Assembly: GCA_903930345.1 (NCBI GenBank)
Contig: CAIYYI010000518.1
Location: 1-60,330 of the forward strand
Origin: an uncultured Verrucomicrobiota bacterium
GTDB lineage: Bacteria > Verrucomicrobiota > Verrucomicrobiia > Limisphaerales > CAIYYI01
DNA: 60,330 bases
Reading direction: 5' to 3'
Position numbers and translations under genes: made by a program. The notes beneath the pieces were generated by a model. It did not search any database. It saw nothing but the letters and a program-made list of their open reading frames with translations, and was not told the origin of the DNA. This document shows positions 1 through 8,384 of this stretch, piece by piece (the stretch's first letter is position 1; the number at the start of each line of letters is the position of its first letter).

Positions 1-13
1 AGGCCGTAGGGGA

Positions 14-1345
14 TCACGCCGCCGACTGGAACAACTTGACGACCTTCTTAGCCGAGGCTGCTTTAGCCTCGGCTTTTTGCTTGGCGAAGGCCTGTCGGCG
101 CGCCGCGGTTGACTCGGGGGTGATGGCAAACCATTGGGTGGCCTCCTGCTCGGTCACCAGCTCGCGGTAGTGCTGGAAGATGATTTTCGGGCTGTTGCCA
201 GCCTCCAGGGCGACCTGGGCGGCATTCTTCACAATGGCCAGCCGATAGCTGCAGAAGGAGTGCCGGAGGGCGTTGTGGCGCCACGAGACTTCGGGATCCT
301 GGAGTTTGTCCGGATTGGCGGGATCGACCGGGCGGGTGGATTCCACCAGCCGGCTGATGTCGTTGTCCACGTGGGCCAGTGTCAACACGGGGCCGGAGGG
401 CTTGGCGTGCGGGGTCAGCCAGGCTTTGAGGTTGGGCGTGATGGGCACCAGGCGGCGGGAATTGGTTTTGGTGATGCAGGCATCCATGGTGATGTAGCCG
501 GTCTCCAGGTTGACCTTGGCCCAGTTCAGGCGCTTGATCTCGGCGGTGCGCAATCCGGCAAAGGCCCCGATGGCCAGGTAGGGAAGGAGGGGATCGGGTG
601 CCGCGGCCAGAAGGGTGCCCATCTCCGTGGGCGTGAAAATCTCAACGGGTTCCTGCTTCACCTTCCAAAGGGGCACGTTGGCCATCTCAGCCCAATCCGG
701 GATCAGGTATCGCTGCGACTTGGCGTAGCAAAAGAGGGTCTGGATGGCCAGGCGGAAGTTGTTGCGGGTGCGGTTGGCGATGTCCATTTGCTGGATCCAG
801 TTCCTGATCTCGGCCCCGGTGACGGCGGAGATCTGTTTCTGGAAGTCCCCGGCGAACTTGCCCAAGCGGGATTCGAGGTCATCCAGGTAACATTTGCTGA
901 GGCCCTCCTGCTGCTTGGCTTTGAGCATCTCGGCGTAGACCTCGGTGACGGTGCGGCTGGGAATGTCGTGGAGGTGATGGGCGGCGTAATAGCGGGCGGC
1001 ATCCAGCAGGGAGCCCCCCCGCAACAGGCGCCGGGCGTCGCGGTACTCGACGGCCATGGTATCAAGGGAGAAGCCAAATTCGCTGACAGCCTCCCGGGCG
1101 CGGATGAAGGAGAGACGGTCAGACCCGCTGAGGCGGAGGATCTCCGACTCGCCCTGGGCAAGGCTGGTGACCATGGCGTTGGCATGCAGGATGGCGGCAT
1201 CCAACTCGTTAAAGGCCTTGCGCATCCGGTTGGCACCCACGTACCAGACCACGGTGAAGGAATCGTGGCCGTGGGAGGGTGTTTTATAGATGCTGGCCTT
1301 GGTCTGACCAACTCGAACCACCATTGGAAACGCGGACTTTCTCAT
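14..1345 (-). CDS. Tyrosine-type site-specific recombinase/integrase
   Basis: This 443-residue protein is probably a DNA-breaking-rejoining enzyme of the phage-integrase family. The C-terminal catalytic half shows AGLR (Arg266), a beta-hairpin Lys (Lys293, TKTNSRR), NALRHSF (Arg361), GNSP and the nucleophile Tyr393 in QHYREL. The usual His of the HxLR box is Asn358 (preceded by His357) and the His of the GH box is Asn384; from memory, NALRHSF/GNSP variants recur in integrases of Verrucomicrobia and Planctomycetes, so this is probably a subfamily trait and not decay. A SAM-like N-terminal core-binding region spans about residues 130-215, and the tail is Lys/Ala-rich. There is no tRNA or obvious attachment site beside it and no phage genes follow, so its mobile context is not visible. 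Confidence 0.9.
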   Translation of the reverse strand: MRKSAFPMVVRVGQTKASIYKTPSHGHDSFTVVWYVGANRMRKAFNELDAAILHANAMVTSLAQGESEILRLSGSDRLSFIRAREAVSEFGFSLDTMAVEYRDARRLLRGGSLLDAARYYAAHHLHDIPSRTVTEVYAEMLKAKQQEGLSKCYLDDLESRLGKFAGDFQKQISAVTGAEIRNWIQQMDIANRTRNNFRLAIQTLFCYAKSQRYLIPDWAEMANVPLWKVKQEPVEIFTPTEMGTLLAAAPDPLLPYLAIGAFAGLRTAEIKRLNWAKVNLETGYITMDACITKTNSRRLVPITPNLKAWLTPHAKPSGPVLTLAHVDNDISRLVESTRPVDPANPDKLQDPEVSWRHNALRHSFCSYRLAIVKNAAQVALEAGNSPKIIFQHYRELVTEQEATQWFAITPESTAARRQAFAKQKAEAKAASAKKVVKLFQSAA

Positions 1346-1356
1346 GCCCGAAATAT

Positions 1357-1376
1357 TGTCAGGAACCTGTCAGGAA
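1357..1376. repeat. 11-bp-spaced direct repeat upstream of the integrase
   Basis: The 9-mer TGTCAGGAA occurs at 1357-1365 and again at 1368-1376, one helical turn apart, 12-31 bases upstream of the integrase start. Two identical half-sites on one DNA face fit a regulator or recombinase arm site. Nothing else supports a function. Confidence 0.35.
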
Positions 1377-1452
1377 AGCAAGAGAATATGCGTTTTCCTG
1401 TTGGTTTTTGATGTTTTATGACGGGTGGGGGCACCCGGCCTACAGGGTTCCG

Positions 1453-4254
1453 TCACCTGAGGGTGAATACCACCGTGGGATCGAGCGGATACCGGCCAAA
1501 GCGTTCGCCGTAGATGGCCAGACCGCCGGGCAGCGCCGAATCGACCTCCAGGCGGATCACGATCTCCTTTGACTTGGCGGCGGCTTCCAACGCGTCCGGC
1601 GGAAGCACGGCCTGCACGAGGTACCCGTAGGAACCGGCCTCGCGCAGCTTTTTATCGTGCGGCTGAGAGTGCCAGGAAAGGATGCCCCGATGATCCGCCG
1701 GATCATCCGGCAGCGTGAACGTTCCGGCGACCACGCCGTTGACGCGCACGCGCACCTGGCTGGGGAAGGCAACGGTGTCCGTCATCGGATAGGCGTTGGG
1801 AAGCTTGCTGGGATTGTGCGTGCCCTGGCCCAGCATGAAATCGCCATCCTCGACTTTGACCCCATCCCGGTCCTTGCCGAAGAGCTGCTTGGCCGAGGCT
1901 TCCATGAGCAGGGAAGCACCGGCGAGCTTCTTTGCATCAAGCCCTTCCGGCCAGGCCAGGCGATACTCAAAGTATCCATGACCGGCGCCGTTCACTTTCA
2001 GGCCATTGAGCACATTCCACTGTTTGAGGGACCACTTGGATTCCTTGAAACTCCGGGGCGCAAACCGAACCAGGCGCAAGTTTCCGCCCGGGGATTTGAC
2101 GGTCTCGGTGCGCGGAGCGGAACCGGCGGTGACCAGGAAGGTGGTGAAGTTCCGATGCAGCACCACGCCGGCCTCGTTCTCCAGCGAGAGGGCCAGCACG
2201 GCCAACGATGGCTTTGTGGGCATGGTGGTTTTCAGGGGCGTCAGCTCCCTGGCCATCCAAGGCTCAAACGTGATCGGCTGGGTCGCCTGATGGTAGGTTT
2301 CACGCTGGCCGAGGGTGTCCCACCCGTAGAGTTCGGTGCGGAGCAGGAGGCGTCTGCCCGGGCTGGCATCCGTGAGGAACGAGGCGAACAACGGCACCCG
2401 GACAGCCTCCCCCGGTTTGACCTCGCGGCAAAGCTGGTCGCCGGTGGAGAGGTAGAACGGGCTGTGCAGGTCGCCCAGGCCCATGCCCGGCGCCAGCGAA
2501 TCCATGCCGGTGTGCTTCTCCGAGCGGTCAAAGCGGTAGTAGCCGTTCCATTCGTTGATCACATCGTGATGCTCGGTGTAAAGCCAGCCGCCAATCTTCG
2601 GCTGACGCCGGAACTCATTCATCATGATATGGTAGTCCCAGCTCCAATCCACGTCGCCGGTGCTGCCCTCGTAGCCCCAGACGTTGCCGCACTCGCTGTT
2701 GAACAGCGGCTGTTTGCCCTGGGTGCGCCCGCCGATGAAGTTCCACTTGGATCCGGCGCGGGTGTCCCTGACGATTTGCTCGAGCCGGGCGCGCCAGGCG
2801 TAGCCCGGCAGGTAATCGTGCCAGGTGTTCAGGTCGGTCTCCGTGTGGTCGCCGTTGCAGGGGGAGTTGTCCTCCACCAGTCGGGTGGAATCGAGCTGCT
2901 TGGCGAGGCGGTACATTTTGATGACCCACTCCTGCGTCTCGGGCAGATAGGCTTTCTTGTCCTTGTCCTGCTTGGTGAAGAGGCCCCAGGTCTCGTTGAA
3001 GGTGACCCAACTGAAGATGGCGGGGTGGTTGAAGTCGCGCGCCACCATGCCGCGCAGCGCAAACTCGCTTTCGCGCCGGGCCTCGGGGGTGGGATCGCCC
3101 CAGAAATTCGGCACGTCAGCCATGATCAGCAGCCCCAGGCGGTCGGCCCAGTAGAGCTTCCGGGGGACCTCGACCTTGATGTGGATGCGGTTCGCGTTCA
3201 GTCCGATCCGCTTCGAGAGCAGGATTTCATCGCGCATGAAGGCATCGCTGGGGAAGGTGTAAAAGCCGTCCGGGTGATAGGATTGATCCAGCGTGATCTG
3301 GAGATACACCGGCTTGTTGTTCAGCATGACGTAGGGGAACTCGGTGCCGGGCAGGTTGCCGACGCTGATCTTGCGCATCCCGAAATAGGTGGCCACACGG
3401 TCGGCGACCCCTCCGACACCCAGGGCGGCATCCACCTCGTAGAGGTACGGATCGTCCAGCGACCACAGATGGGGCTGGGTGATCGGCACCTCAAACTGGA
3501 CCTCCTTCGCCCCGCTGGCGACGGCCTGGGTGCGATCCGGCACGCCGCCGGATTTGAAGTGCAGCGTCAGCCCGGCCCCCTGCGGTGCGGGGTCGCTGAA
3601 GGCGGCCTTGACAATCACTTTGCCGGTGTCGATATCCGGCAGGTAATGCAACGAGGTCAGGTGCAGCGCCGGCCGCGCCTCAAGATAGATCGTCTGCCAG
3701 ATGCCCTTGGCCTGGCCATAGCCCTGCTTGCCTTCGAGCTTGAACGGGTGGGGCGTGTCATCCACGCGCAGCACGACCTGCTGGTCCTGCCCCCACTTGA
3801 CGTTGGCGGTCAGCTCGAACTCAAACGGCGTGTAGCCGCCCCGGTGTTCCCCCAGCGCCTGGCCATCGAGCCAGCCTTTCGTCAGCCAATCGCAGGCCCC
3901 CACCACCAGGAACACGCGCTTGCCCTGCCACGCCTCGGGCACCCTGACCGTGCGCCGGTACCAGCCGATATCCGCCTGGCTGGCCAGCCCGGACAGCTTC
4001 GAGCCCCAGGGAAACGGAACGGTGATGGTGGCCGGAAACTCGGTTTTGCCCGCCGCCCAACCGGCTCCCTCGCCGGCGTTTTCTTTGTCAAAACGGAACT
4101 GCCAGGCGCCGTTGAGGCAGGCCCAGTCAGCCCGCTCAAAATCCGGCCGGGGATGCTCCGGCAGAGGCACCACCGGAGCGGCCTGGACGACCGAGGACAT
4201 CAAACTCGCGGCAGCCAGCAGCGCCAGCGGCACAAATTGAATCACTTTTCGCAT
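1453..4254 (-). CDS. Exported glycoside hydrolase family 2 (beta-galactosidase/glucuronidase-like)
   Basis: This 933-residue enzyme should hydrolyse a terminal beta-linked sugar outside the cytoplasm. Residues 1-25 form a Sec signal ending VQA. Then come a jelly-roll sugar-binding domain (about 45-195), an immunoglobulin-like domain (about 197-295) and a TIM barrel (about 300-600). The expected acid/base is Glu421 in the FNE motif (TFNETWG) and the nucleophile Glu521 in FNSECGN. A C-terminal beta-rich region of about 300 residues follows, making it longer than minimal GH2 enzymes. Substrate cannot be read from the sequence. It stands alone, with no transporter or regulator beside it. The start follows from the signal peptide. 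Confidence 0.88.
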   Translation of the reverse strand: MRKVIQFVPLALLAAASLMSSVVQAAPVVPLPEHPRPDFERADWACLNGAWQFRFDKENAGEGAGWAAGKTEFPATITVPFPWGSKLSGLASQADIGWYRRTVRVPEAWQGKRVFLVVGACDWLTKGWLDGQALGEHRGGYTPFEFELTANVKWGQDQQVVLRVDDTPHPFKLEGKQGYGQAKGIWQTIYLEARPALHLTSLHYLPDIDTGKVIVKAAFSDPAPQGAGLTLHFKSGGVPDRTQAVASGAKEVQFEVPITQPHLWSLDDPYLYEVDAALGVGGVADRVATYFGMRKISVGNLPGTEFPYVMLNNKPVYLQITLDQSYHPDGFYTFPSDAFMRDEILLSKRIGLNANRIHIKVEVPRKLYWADRLGLLIMADVPNFWGDPTPEARRESEFALRGMVARDFNHPAIFSWVTFNETWGLFTKQDKDKKAYLPETQEWVIKMYRLAKQLDSTRLVEDNSPCNGDHTETDLNTWHDYLPGYAWRARLEQIVRDTRAGSKWNFIGGRTQGKQPLFNSECGNVWGYEGSTGDVDWSWDYHIMMNEFRRQPKIGGWLYTEHHDVINEWNGYYRFDRSEKHTGMDSLAPGMGLGDLHSPFYLSTGDQLCREVKPGEAVRVPLFASFLTDASPGRRLLLRTELYGWDTLGQRETYHQATQPITFEPWMARELTPLKTTMPTKPSLAVLALSLENEAGVVLHRNFTTFLVTAGSAPRTETVKSPGGNLRLVRFAPRSFKESKWSLKQWNVLNGLKVNGAGHGYFEYRLAWPEGLDAKKLAGASLLMEASAKQLFGKDRDGVKVEDGDFMLGQGTHNPSKLPNAYPMTDTVAFPSQVRVRVNGVVAGTFTLPDDPADHRGILSWHSQPHDKKLREAGSYGYLVQAVLPPDALEAAAKSKEIVIRLEVDSALPGGLAIYGERFGRYPLDPTVVFTLR

Positions 4255-4423
4255 AAGTTTCCTGAGTCAGGGCTTCAGAGCGGGCAACAGCTTCTAATTC
4301 TGCCATCCGCTCAATGCCGCACCCGGCTTGGGCACAAGGCCGGAGCGTCGGGGCATAAAAGCGTTGGGCAATGTCACCCAAATCCAGGTCGAAAGTCGAG
4401 ATTTTGTTGCAAATCCTTGATTG

Positions 4424-4505
4424 ATACGAAGTGGCAGGTAACTGTTGCAACCGCGACGGCCCGCCACCGTTCGCTGTAGCGCATGATTGGGCCACTTCTT
4501 CGTAT
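4424..4505 (-). repeat. Nested imperfect palindrome, attC-like
   Basis: An outer inverted repeat pairs 4424-4435 (ATACGAAGTGGC) with 4491-4505, the right arm carrying a 3-base insertion. Inside it, GCGACGG (4453-4459) pairs with CCGTTCGC (4467-4474) with one extrahelical T. Long stems with unpaired bases are how integron attC sites are built. The minus strand shows GCCCAAT, close to the RYYYAAC box, but no clean GTTRRRY partner, so it is at best degenerate. Its minus-strand translation contains ALQRTVAGRRGCN, which resembles phrases I recall from short hypothetical proteins in many Verrucomicrobia and Planctomycetes, consistent with a dispersed repeat. It lies just downstream of the small minus-strand ORF at 4528-4722. 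Confidence 0.4.
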
Positions 4506-4527
4506 GCACCTTCTGTTCCGTGCTCAC

Positions 4528-4722
4528 TTAGCTAGGATACCACCCAAGATCAATACCAAGAGAGCAACCTGAGGATGCCACGAAGATGATGTCTTCCGTG
4601 AGATCGTCCCAACCAAGCCCAAAGGGGGCCTCATCTGAAATCAGGAACCGACCTGACAGAGAATCCGTCGAGACTTCCCATTGTCCAGGCAAGTTCAGTC
4701 GGAATAGACGATGGCTAGCCAT
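4528..4722 (-). CDS. Small hypothetical protein, possible integron cassette gene
   Basis: This 64-residue frame has a natural-looking composition (acidic, with LPGQWEVSTDSLSG and SDEAPFGLGWDDL) and no family I recognise. It ends about 20 bases before the attC-like palindrome on the same strand and runs opposite to the integrase remnant at 4949-5201, which is the order expected for a cassette in an integron. It could also be chance. The rest of the 4255-5391 interval outside the listed features holds nothing recognisable except a 10-bp palindrome TTGACGTCAA at 5357-5366, upstream of the next gene. Confidence 0.3.
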   Translation of the reverse strand: MASHRLFRLNLPGQWEVSTDSLSGRFLISDEAPFGLGWDDLTEDIIFVASSGCSLGIDLGWYPS

Positions 4723-4948
4723 GCTGCTTTGCCGAACAGTATTATTGAACGAACCTTTCGTTCGTTGTTACCGGTGGCTTGTTTTTCATTAGAGAGGTGA
4801 TATTGGGAGTGGAATCCCACGTTGTCAAAGGCAAAAACACCTTGATCAGGAGCGCATTACACTGAGACTGGAATGCCAGGATTATCGGCGAGGTTGGCTT
4901 TATGCAGTCCTGTAGCAGGATTACAAAGACAACTGGTGAGCTTTTGCT

Positions 4949-5201
4949 ATGAGCGAGGCCGCAATCAGATTTGAAAACTGGCAAAAAGTGCTCCGGGAGA
5001 CGGTTCCAGTCCGCCTCCAAACCGCCTATCGCGAGGCCATCACCAAATTCCGTTACTGGTTGTGGGAGAAGGAGAAAGCCACCGACGTGGCAGCCTTCAA
5101 AGAGCCTCTGGCCTGGAATCAATCTTAACTCGACGACGCAAATCTACCTGCACACCGCCCAGCAGACGGGCGTCGGCATCCGCAGCCCGCTGGATGGGTG
5201 A
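4949..5201 (+). pseudogene. Remnant of an integron-type tyrosine recombinase (IntI-like)
   Basis: Two pieces of one recombinase survive in different frames. The first (4949-5128, 59 residues) carries a core-binding start with FENWQKVLRE and LQTAYREAITKF, then hits TAA. The second (from about 5133 to 5201) reads TTQIYLHTAQQ and VGIRSPLDG and stops. The latter is the C-terminal signature of integron integrases around the nucleophilic Tyr (codon 5145-5147). The middle of the protein, including the catalytic Arg and the HxLRH box, is gone, so this cannot be active. Polarity relative to the neighbouring cassette-like ORF and attC-like palindrome matches an integron platform. Confidence 0.65.
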
Positions 5202-5391
5202 AAAGGGGACGAGGTGTTCCGGCACAGCGCCAACCGCTCGGCCCGGACCACCCTCAACCCATGACTACAAGGAAAGCAGTTGATCAACCACAAAGATGAA
5301 AGAATCCCATCCTCCGGGTCTGACCGATCAAACCAGCTTGAATCCCGATTCCTTGCTTGACGTCAAAGGACCAAGTGCGAATGTCTAATGC

Positions 5392-6693
5392 ATGCCATCC
5401 AAACCTATGAGCGAACCAATGTTGTCCTCCCGTCGCGATTTTCTGAAAACCACCTCCTGCGCCGCCCTGGCGAGCGCTGCCGCCCCTTGGATCCTCCAAG
5501 GTGCCCCCAACACCGACACCTTGAAGGTGGGGCTGATCGGGTGTGGCGGACGTGGTTCCGGCGCGGCCAACCAGGCCCTTACGGCGGATAAGAATGTGGT
5601 GTTAACCGCTGTGGGCGATGCCTTTGCGGAGAAAATACCCAACTGCCTGGACCAACTGCAAAAGATCCATGGCGACCGGGTGAAGGTGACTGCGGAAACG
5701 AGTTTCTCCGGGTTGGACGCCTATCAAAAGGTGATCAACAGCGGGGTGGATGTGGTGCTGCTGGCTTCGCCGCCCGGATTCCGTCCACTGCATTTCAAGG
5801 CGGCGGTGGCGGCCGGCAAACATGTCTTTTGCGAGAAACCGGTGGCCACGGATGCCCCGGGCGTGCGCACCGTCATGGCGGCAGCGGCCGAGGCCAAACA
5901 GAAAAACCTGGCCGTGGTCTCCGGCTTTTGCTGGCGCTACGATTTCCCCCGCCGCGAATTTTACAAGCGCATCCATGAGGGGGCGATCGGGGATATCCGG
6001 GCGATTTACGCCACCTACCTGACCAGTCCGGTGAAACCGATGCCGCCCGCCACCAACCGGCCGGCCGGCATGAGCGACGTGGAATGGCAGTTGCGCAACT
6101 GGTACAACTTCGTGTGGCTGTCCGGCGACGGCCTGGTGGAGCAGGCCTGCCACAGCGTGGACAAGATTTGCTGGGCGATGAAGGACGTGCCGCCGCTCAA
6201 AGCGGTGGCCACCGGCGGCCGGCAGATCGGAAACAACGAGGGGAACATCTTCGATCACATCGACGTGTTTTATGAATACGCCAACGGGGTGCGCGCTTTC
6301 ATGGCCCAGCGGCAGATCAGCAACTGCCACAGCGAAAACTCGGATTACGTGATGGGGGCCACCGGTCTGGGTACCATCCGGGGCAGCAGCGGCCCGGCCA
6401 TCAAGGCCGCAGAGGACTGGCGTTACCAGGGGGCGAAGAAGGACATGTACCAGGTGGAGCACGACGAGCTGTTCGCCTCCATCCGCGCCGGCAATCCGAT
6501 CAACAACGGCGAGTGGATGTCCACCAGCACGATGGTGGCCATCATGGGCCGCACGGCCGCCTACACCGGCAAGGAAATCACGTGGGAAATGGCCATGAAT
6601 TCCCAGGAGAAACTGGTGCCGGACATGCTGACATGGGACCAGAAGCTGCCGATCAACCCGATGGCCATGCCGGGCAAAACCCCCTTCATCTGA
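5392..6693 (+). CDS. Tat-exported Gfo/Idh/MocA family oxidoreductase
   Basis: This 433-residue NAD(P)-dependent sugar dehydrogenase-type protein begins with a Tat signal (SSRRDFLKTT) and a hydrophobic stretch to about residue 36. A Rossmann motif GCGGRGSG lies at 50-57 and the family EKP motif at 148-150; the C-terminal half is the usual beta-sheet domain. Exported members are often thought to keep a tightly bound cofactor and act on glycosides in the periplasm. Three in-frame ATGs precede the twin Arg (5392, 5407, 5419) and none has a strong Shine-Dalgarno, so the start is uncertain by nine residues. Its stop is four bases before the isomerase gene, so the two form an operon. Substrate unknown. 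Confidence 0.9.
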   Translation: MPSKPMSEPMLSSRRDFLKTTSCAALASAAAPWILQGAPNTDTLKVGLIGCGGRGSGAANQALTADKNVVLTAVGDAFAEKIPNCLDQLQKIHGDRVKVTAETSFSGLDAYQKVINSGVDVVLLASPPGFRPLHFKAAVAAGKHVFCEKPVATDAPGVRTVMAAAAEAKQKNLAVVSGFCWRYDFPRREFYKRIHEGAIGDIRAIYATYLTSPVKPMPPATNRPAGMSDVEWQLRNWYNFVWLSGDGLVEQACHSVDKICWAMKDVPPLKAVATGGRQIGNNEGNIFDHIDVFYEYANGVRAFMAQRQISNCHSENSDYVMGATGLGTIRGSSGPAIKAAEDWRYQGAKKDMYQVEHDELFASIRAGNPINNGEWMSTSTMVAIMGRTAAYTGKEITWEMAMNSQEKLVPDMLTWDQKLPINPMAMPGKTPFI

Positions 6694-6697
6694 ACCC

Positions 6698-7606
6698 ATG
6701 AACAACATCCTCAACCGCCGCGACTTTGTGAAGACCGGCACCCTGGCCGTCGGCGCCCTGCTGGCGGCGGGCGGAGTTCTGCGGGCAGCGGAGGCCGCCC
6801 CGGCCAAGCGCGCCTTCAAAAAGGCGATCATGCTCGACACGGCCGGCATCAAAGGCACCGTGCTGGAGCGCTTCAAGGCAATCAAGGAGGCCGGTTTTGA
6901 CGGGGTGGAACCATCGGGCGGCATGAATCAGGACGAGGTGGCCAAGGCCTTTCAGGAAACCGGCCTGCTGGCGGCCAGCGTCTGCTGCCACACCCACTGG
7001 GCCAAGCCGGTCTCAGATCCCAGCCCGGAGGTGCGCGCGGCCGGGTTGGCGGGCCTGCAGCAATCCCTGCGGGACGCCAAACGCTACGGCGCCACCTCGG
7101 TGCTGTTCGTGCCGGGGACCGTGAAAAAGGAGGTCACCTACGAGGTCTGCTGGAAACGTTCCATCGAGGAGATCCGCAAGGCGATTCCGCTGGCCGCCGA
7201 ATTGCAGGTGCGGATCGCGATCGAGAACGTGTGGAACGAATTCATCACGAAGGAGGAGCAGGCGGTGGCCTATGTGGACGAATTCAACAGCCCCTGGGTG
7301 GGGTGGCATTTCGACACCGGCAACATCATTCATTACGGGGATCCCATCAATTGGATCAAGGCCCTGGGCAAGCGCATCTCGCGGGTGCATCTGAAGGAAT
7401 ACAGCCTGGATGCTGCGATGAAGAGCGGCAAATGGGCAGGGTTCAAGTCCCCGTTCCTGGAGGGGGCCAACAACTGGCCGGGGATCATGAAGGCGCTGGA
7501 CGAGGTGGGCTACACCGGCTGGTGCATCTCCGAGCTGGGTGGGGCCAAAGATCCGGCGTCGCTGAGGGAAATGAGCGACCGCATCAGCAAAATCATCGCC
7601 AGCTAG
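6698..7606 (+). CDS. Tat-exported sugar phosphate isomerase/epimerase (AP endonuclease 2 fold)
   Basis: This 302-residue TIM-barrel protein carries a Tat signal (NRRDFVKTG, then a hydrophobic run ending near residue 32). Metal-site motifs of the xylose-isomerase-like family are in order: Glu in IAIENVWNEF, HFDTGN, HLKEY and Glu in CISELGG. It is probably a divalent-metal isomerase or epimerase, or a lyase, for a non-phosphorylated sugar in the periplasm. Four bases separate it from the Gfo/Idh oxidoreductase upstream, which suggests sequential oxidation and rearrangement of one sugar. The family name overstates what is known, because exported members cannot meet sugar phosphates. Confidence 0.87.
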   Translation: MNNILNRRDFVKTGTLAVGALLAAGGVLRAAEAAPAKRAFKKAIMLDTAGIKGTVLERFKAIKEAGFDGVEPSGGMNQDEVAKAFQETGLLAASVCCHTHWAKPVSDPSPEVRAAGLAGLQQSLRDAKRYGATSVLFVPGTVKKEVTYEVCWKRSIEEIRKAIPLAAELQVRIAIENVWNEFITKEEQAVAYVDEFNSPWVGWHFDTGNIIHYGDPINWIKALGKRISRVHLKEYSLDAAMKSGKWAGFKSPFLEGANNWPGIMKALDEVGYTGWCISELGGAKDPASLREMSDRISKIIAS

Positions 7607-7665
7607 GCGATCACCGCCGTTTTTTGCACAATACCGGTTGCGAAACACCTGATCGCGATTATTTT

Positions 7666-7893
7666 ATGCCCATGGTCTGGCAGGAAGCAATCGCATTGTC
7701 CATTGTGGGTATCGCCGCCGTTTTTTTGGTGCGGCGGGCCTTGCGTCCGCGCAAACTTTGCGGGCAGGATGGAGCGGGCTGCGGCTGTGGCAGCCTGCGG
7801 AGAGTCCCGCACCATTTGACGGCGGGCAAGCGGGAGGTAAACCGTTCGCCGATGCCATCCAGCGCGGGTTCACCAGTTGCGGGCACACGATAG
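7666..7893 (+). CDS. Small Cys-rich membrane protein (FeoB-associated type)
   Basis: This 75-residue protein has one N-terminal membrane helix (about residues 7-22, ALSIVGIAAVFLV), a basic stop-transfer patch (RRALRPRK) and a Cys cluster CGQDGAGCGCG (Cys32, 39, 41). That layout matches the FeoB-associated Cys-rich membrane proteins, which normally sit at the end of ferrous-iron transport operons. No feoA or feoB lies in the window, so it is either detached from its operon or does another metal-related job. The C-terminal 30 residues look unstructured. The start is the only ATG giving the helix at the N terminus. Confidence 0.6.
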   Translation: MPMVWQEAIALSIVGIAAVFLVRRALRPRKLCGQDGAGCGCGSLRRVPHHLTAGKREVNRSPMPSSAGSPVAGTR

Positions 7894-7922
7894 GTAAGCT
7901 AAGATGTGATAGTTGAGCAGCC

Positions 7923-8330
7923 ATGTACAAGTCCAGTTCAGCCATTAACTTTGCCAAGCACGGCACCAACGCCGGGGGACGCACCCTCGACGAAGGACAT
8001 TGGGTTCCGAACACGGACGTTTACACCACCGACACCGGGCTGGTGATCAAGGTGGAACTGGCCGGCATGCGACGGGAAGACCTGGAATTGACCGTGCAGG
8101 GAACCCGCCTGCGGATCAGCGGCCATCGCCCTGACGGCTGCCGGACGAGCAAGTGCACTTTCCTGATCATGGAGATCAATTACGGGCCGTTCGAAAGCGT
8201 GATCGAACTGCCCCCGGGCTACGATTTGCAGCAGGCCAAGGCGGCTTACCAAAACGGGTTTCTCCGCGTGGATGTGCCCCCCCAGGACGCGCCCGCCATC
8301 CGCACGGTGCCAATCTCTGACAAAGAGTAA
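7923..8330 (+). CDS. Hsp20/alpha-crystallin family small heat-shock protein
   Basis: This 135-residue protein should be an ATP-independent holdase that keeps unfolding proteins soluble. The alpha-crystallin domain covers about residues 28-125, with VPNTDVYTTDTGLVIKVELAGM, the LELTVQGTRLRISGHR strand pair, and the closing GFLRVDVP that stands in for the GVLxVxxP signature. The N-terminal arm is short (about 27 residues) and there is no clear C-terminal I-x-I/V anchor, so oligomers may be small. It stands alone; an AT-rich stretch just upstream (7895-7915) may hold its promoter. Confidence 0.88.
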   Translation: MYKSSSAINFAKHGTNAGGRTLDEGHWVPNTDVYTTDTGLVIKVELAGMRREDLELTVQGTRLRISGHRPDGCRTSKCTFLIMEINYGPFESVIELPPGYDLQQAKAAYQNGFLRVDVPPQDAPAIRTVPISDKE

Positions 8331-8384
8331 ATCTCGTTTGACACGGGCGGCGATTCGCTTAGCATCGTTCAAACGACACAAGCT

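Noticed and set aside
1657..4479. 940-codon open frame antisense to the GH2 gene
   Set aside because: It mirrors a gene with clear domains and catalytic residues; long antisense frames are expected in GC-rich coding DNA and this one shows no family motif.
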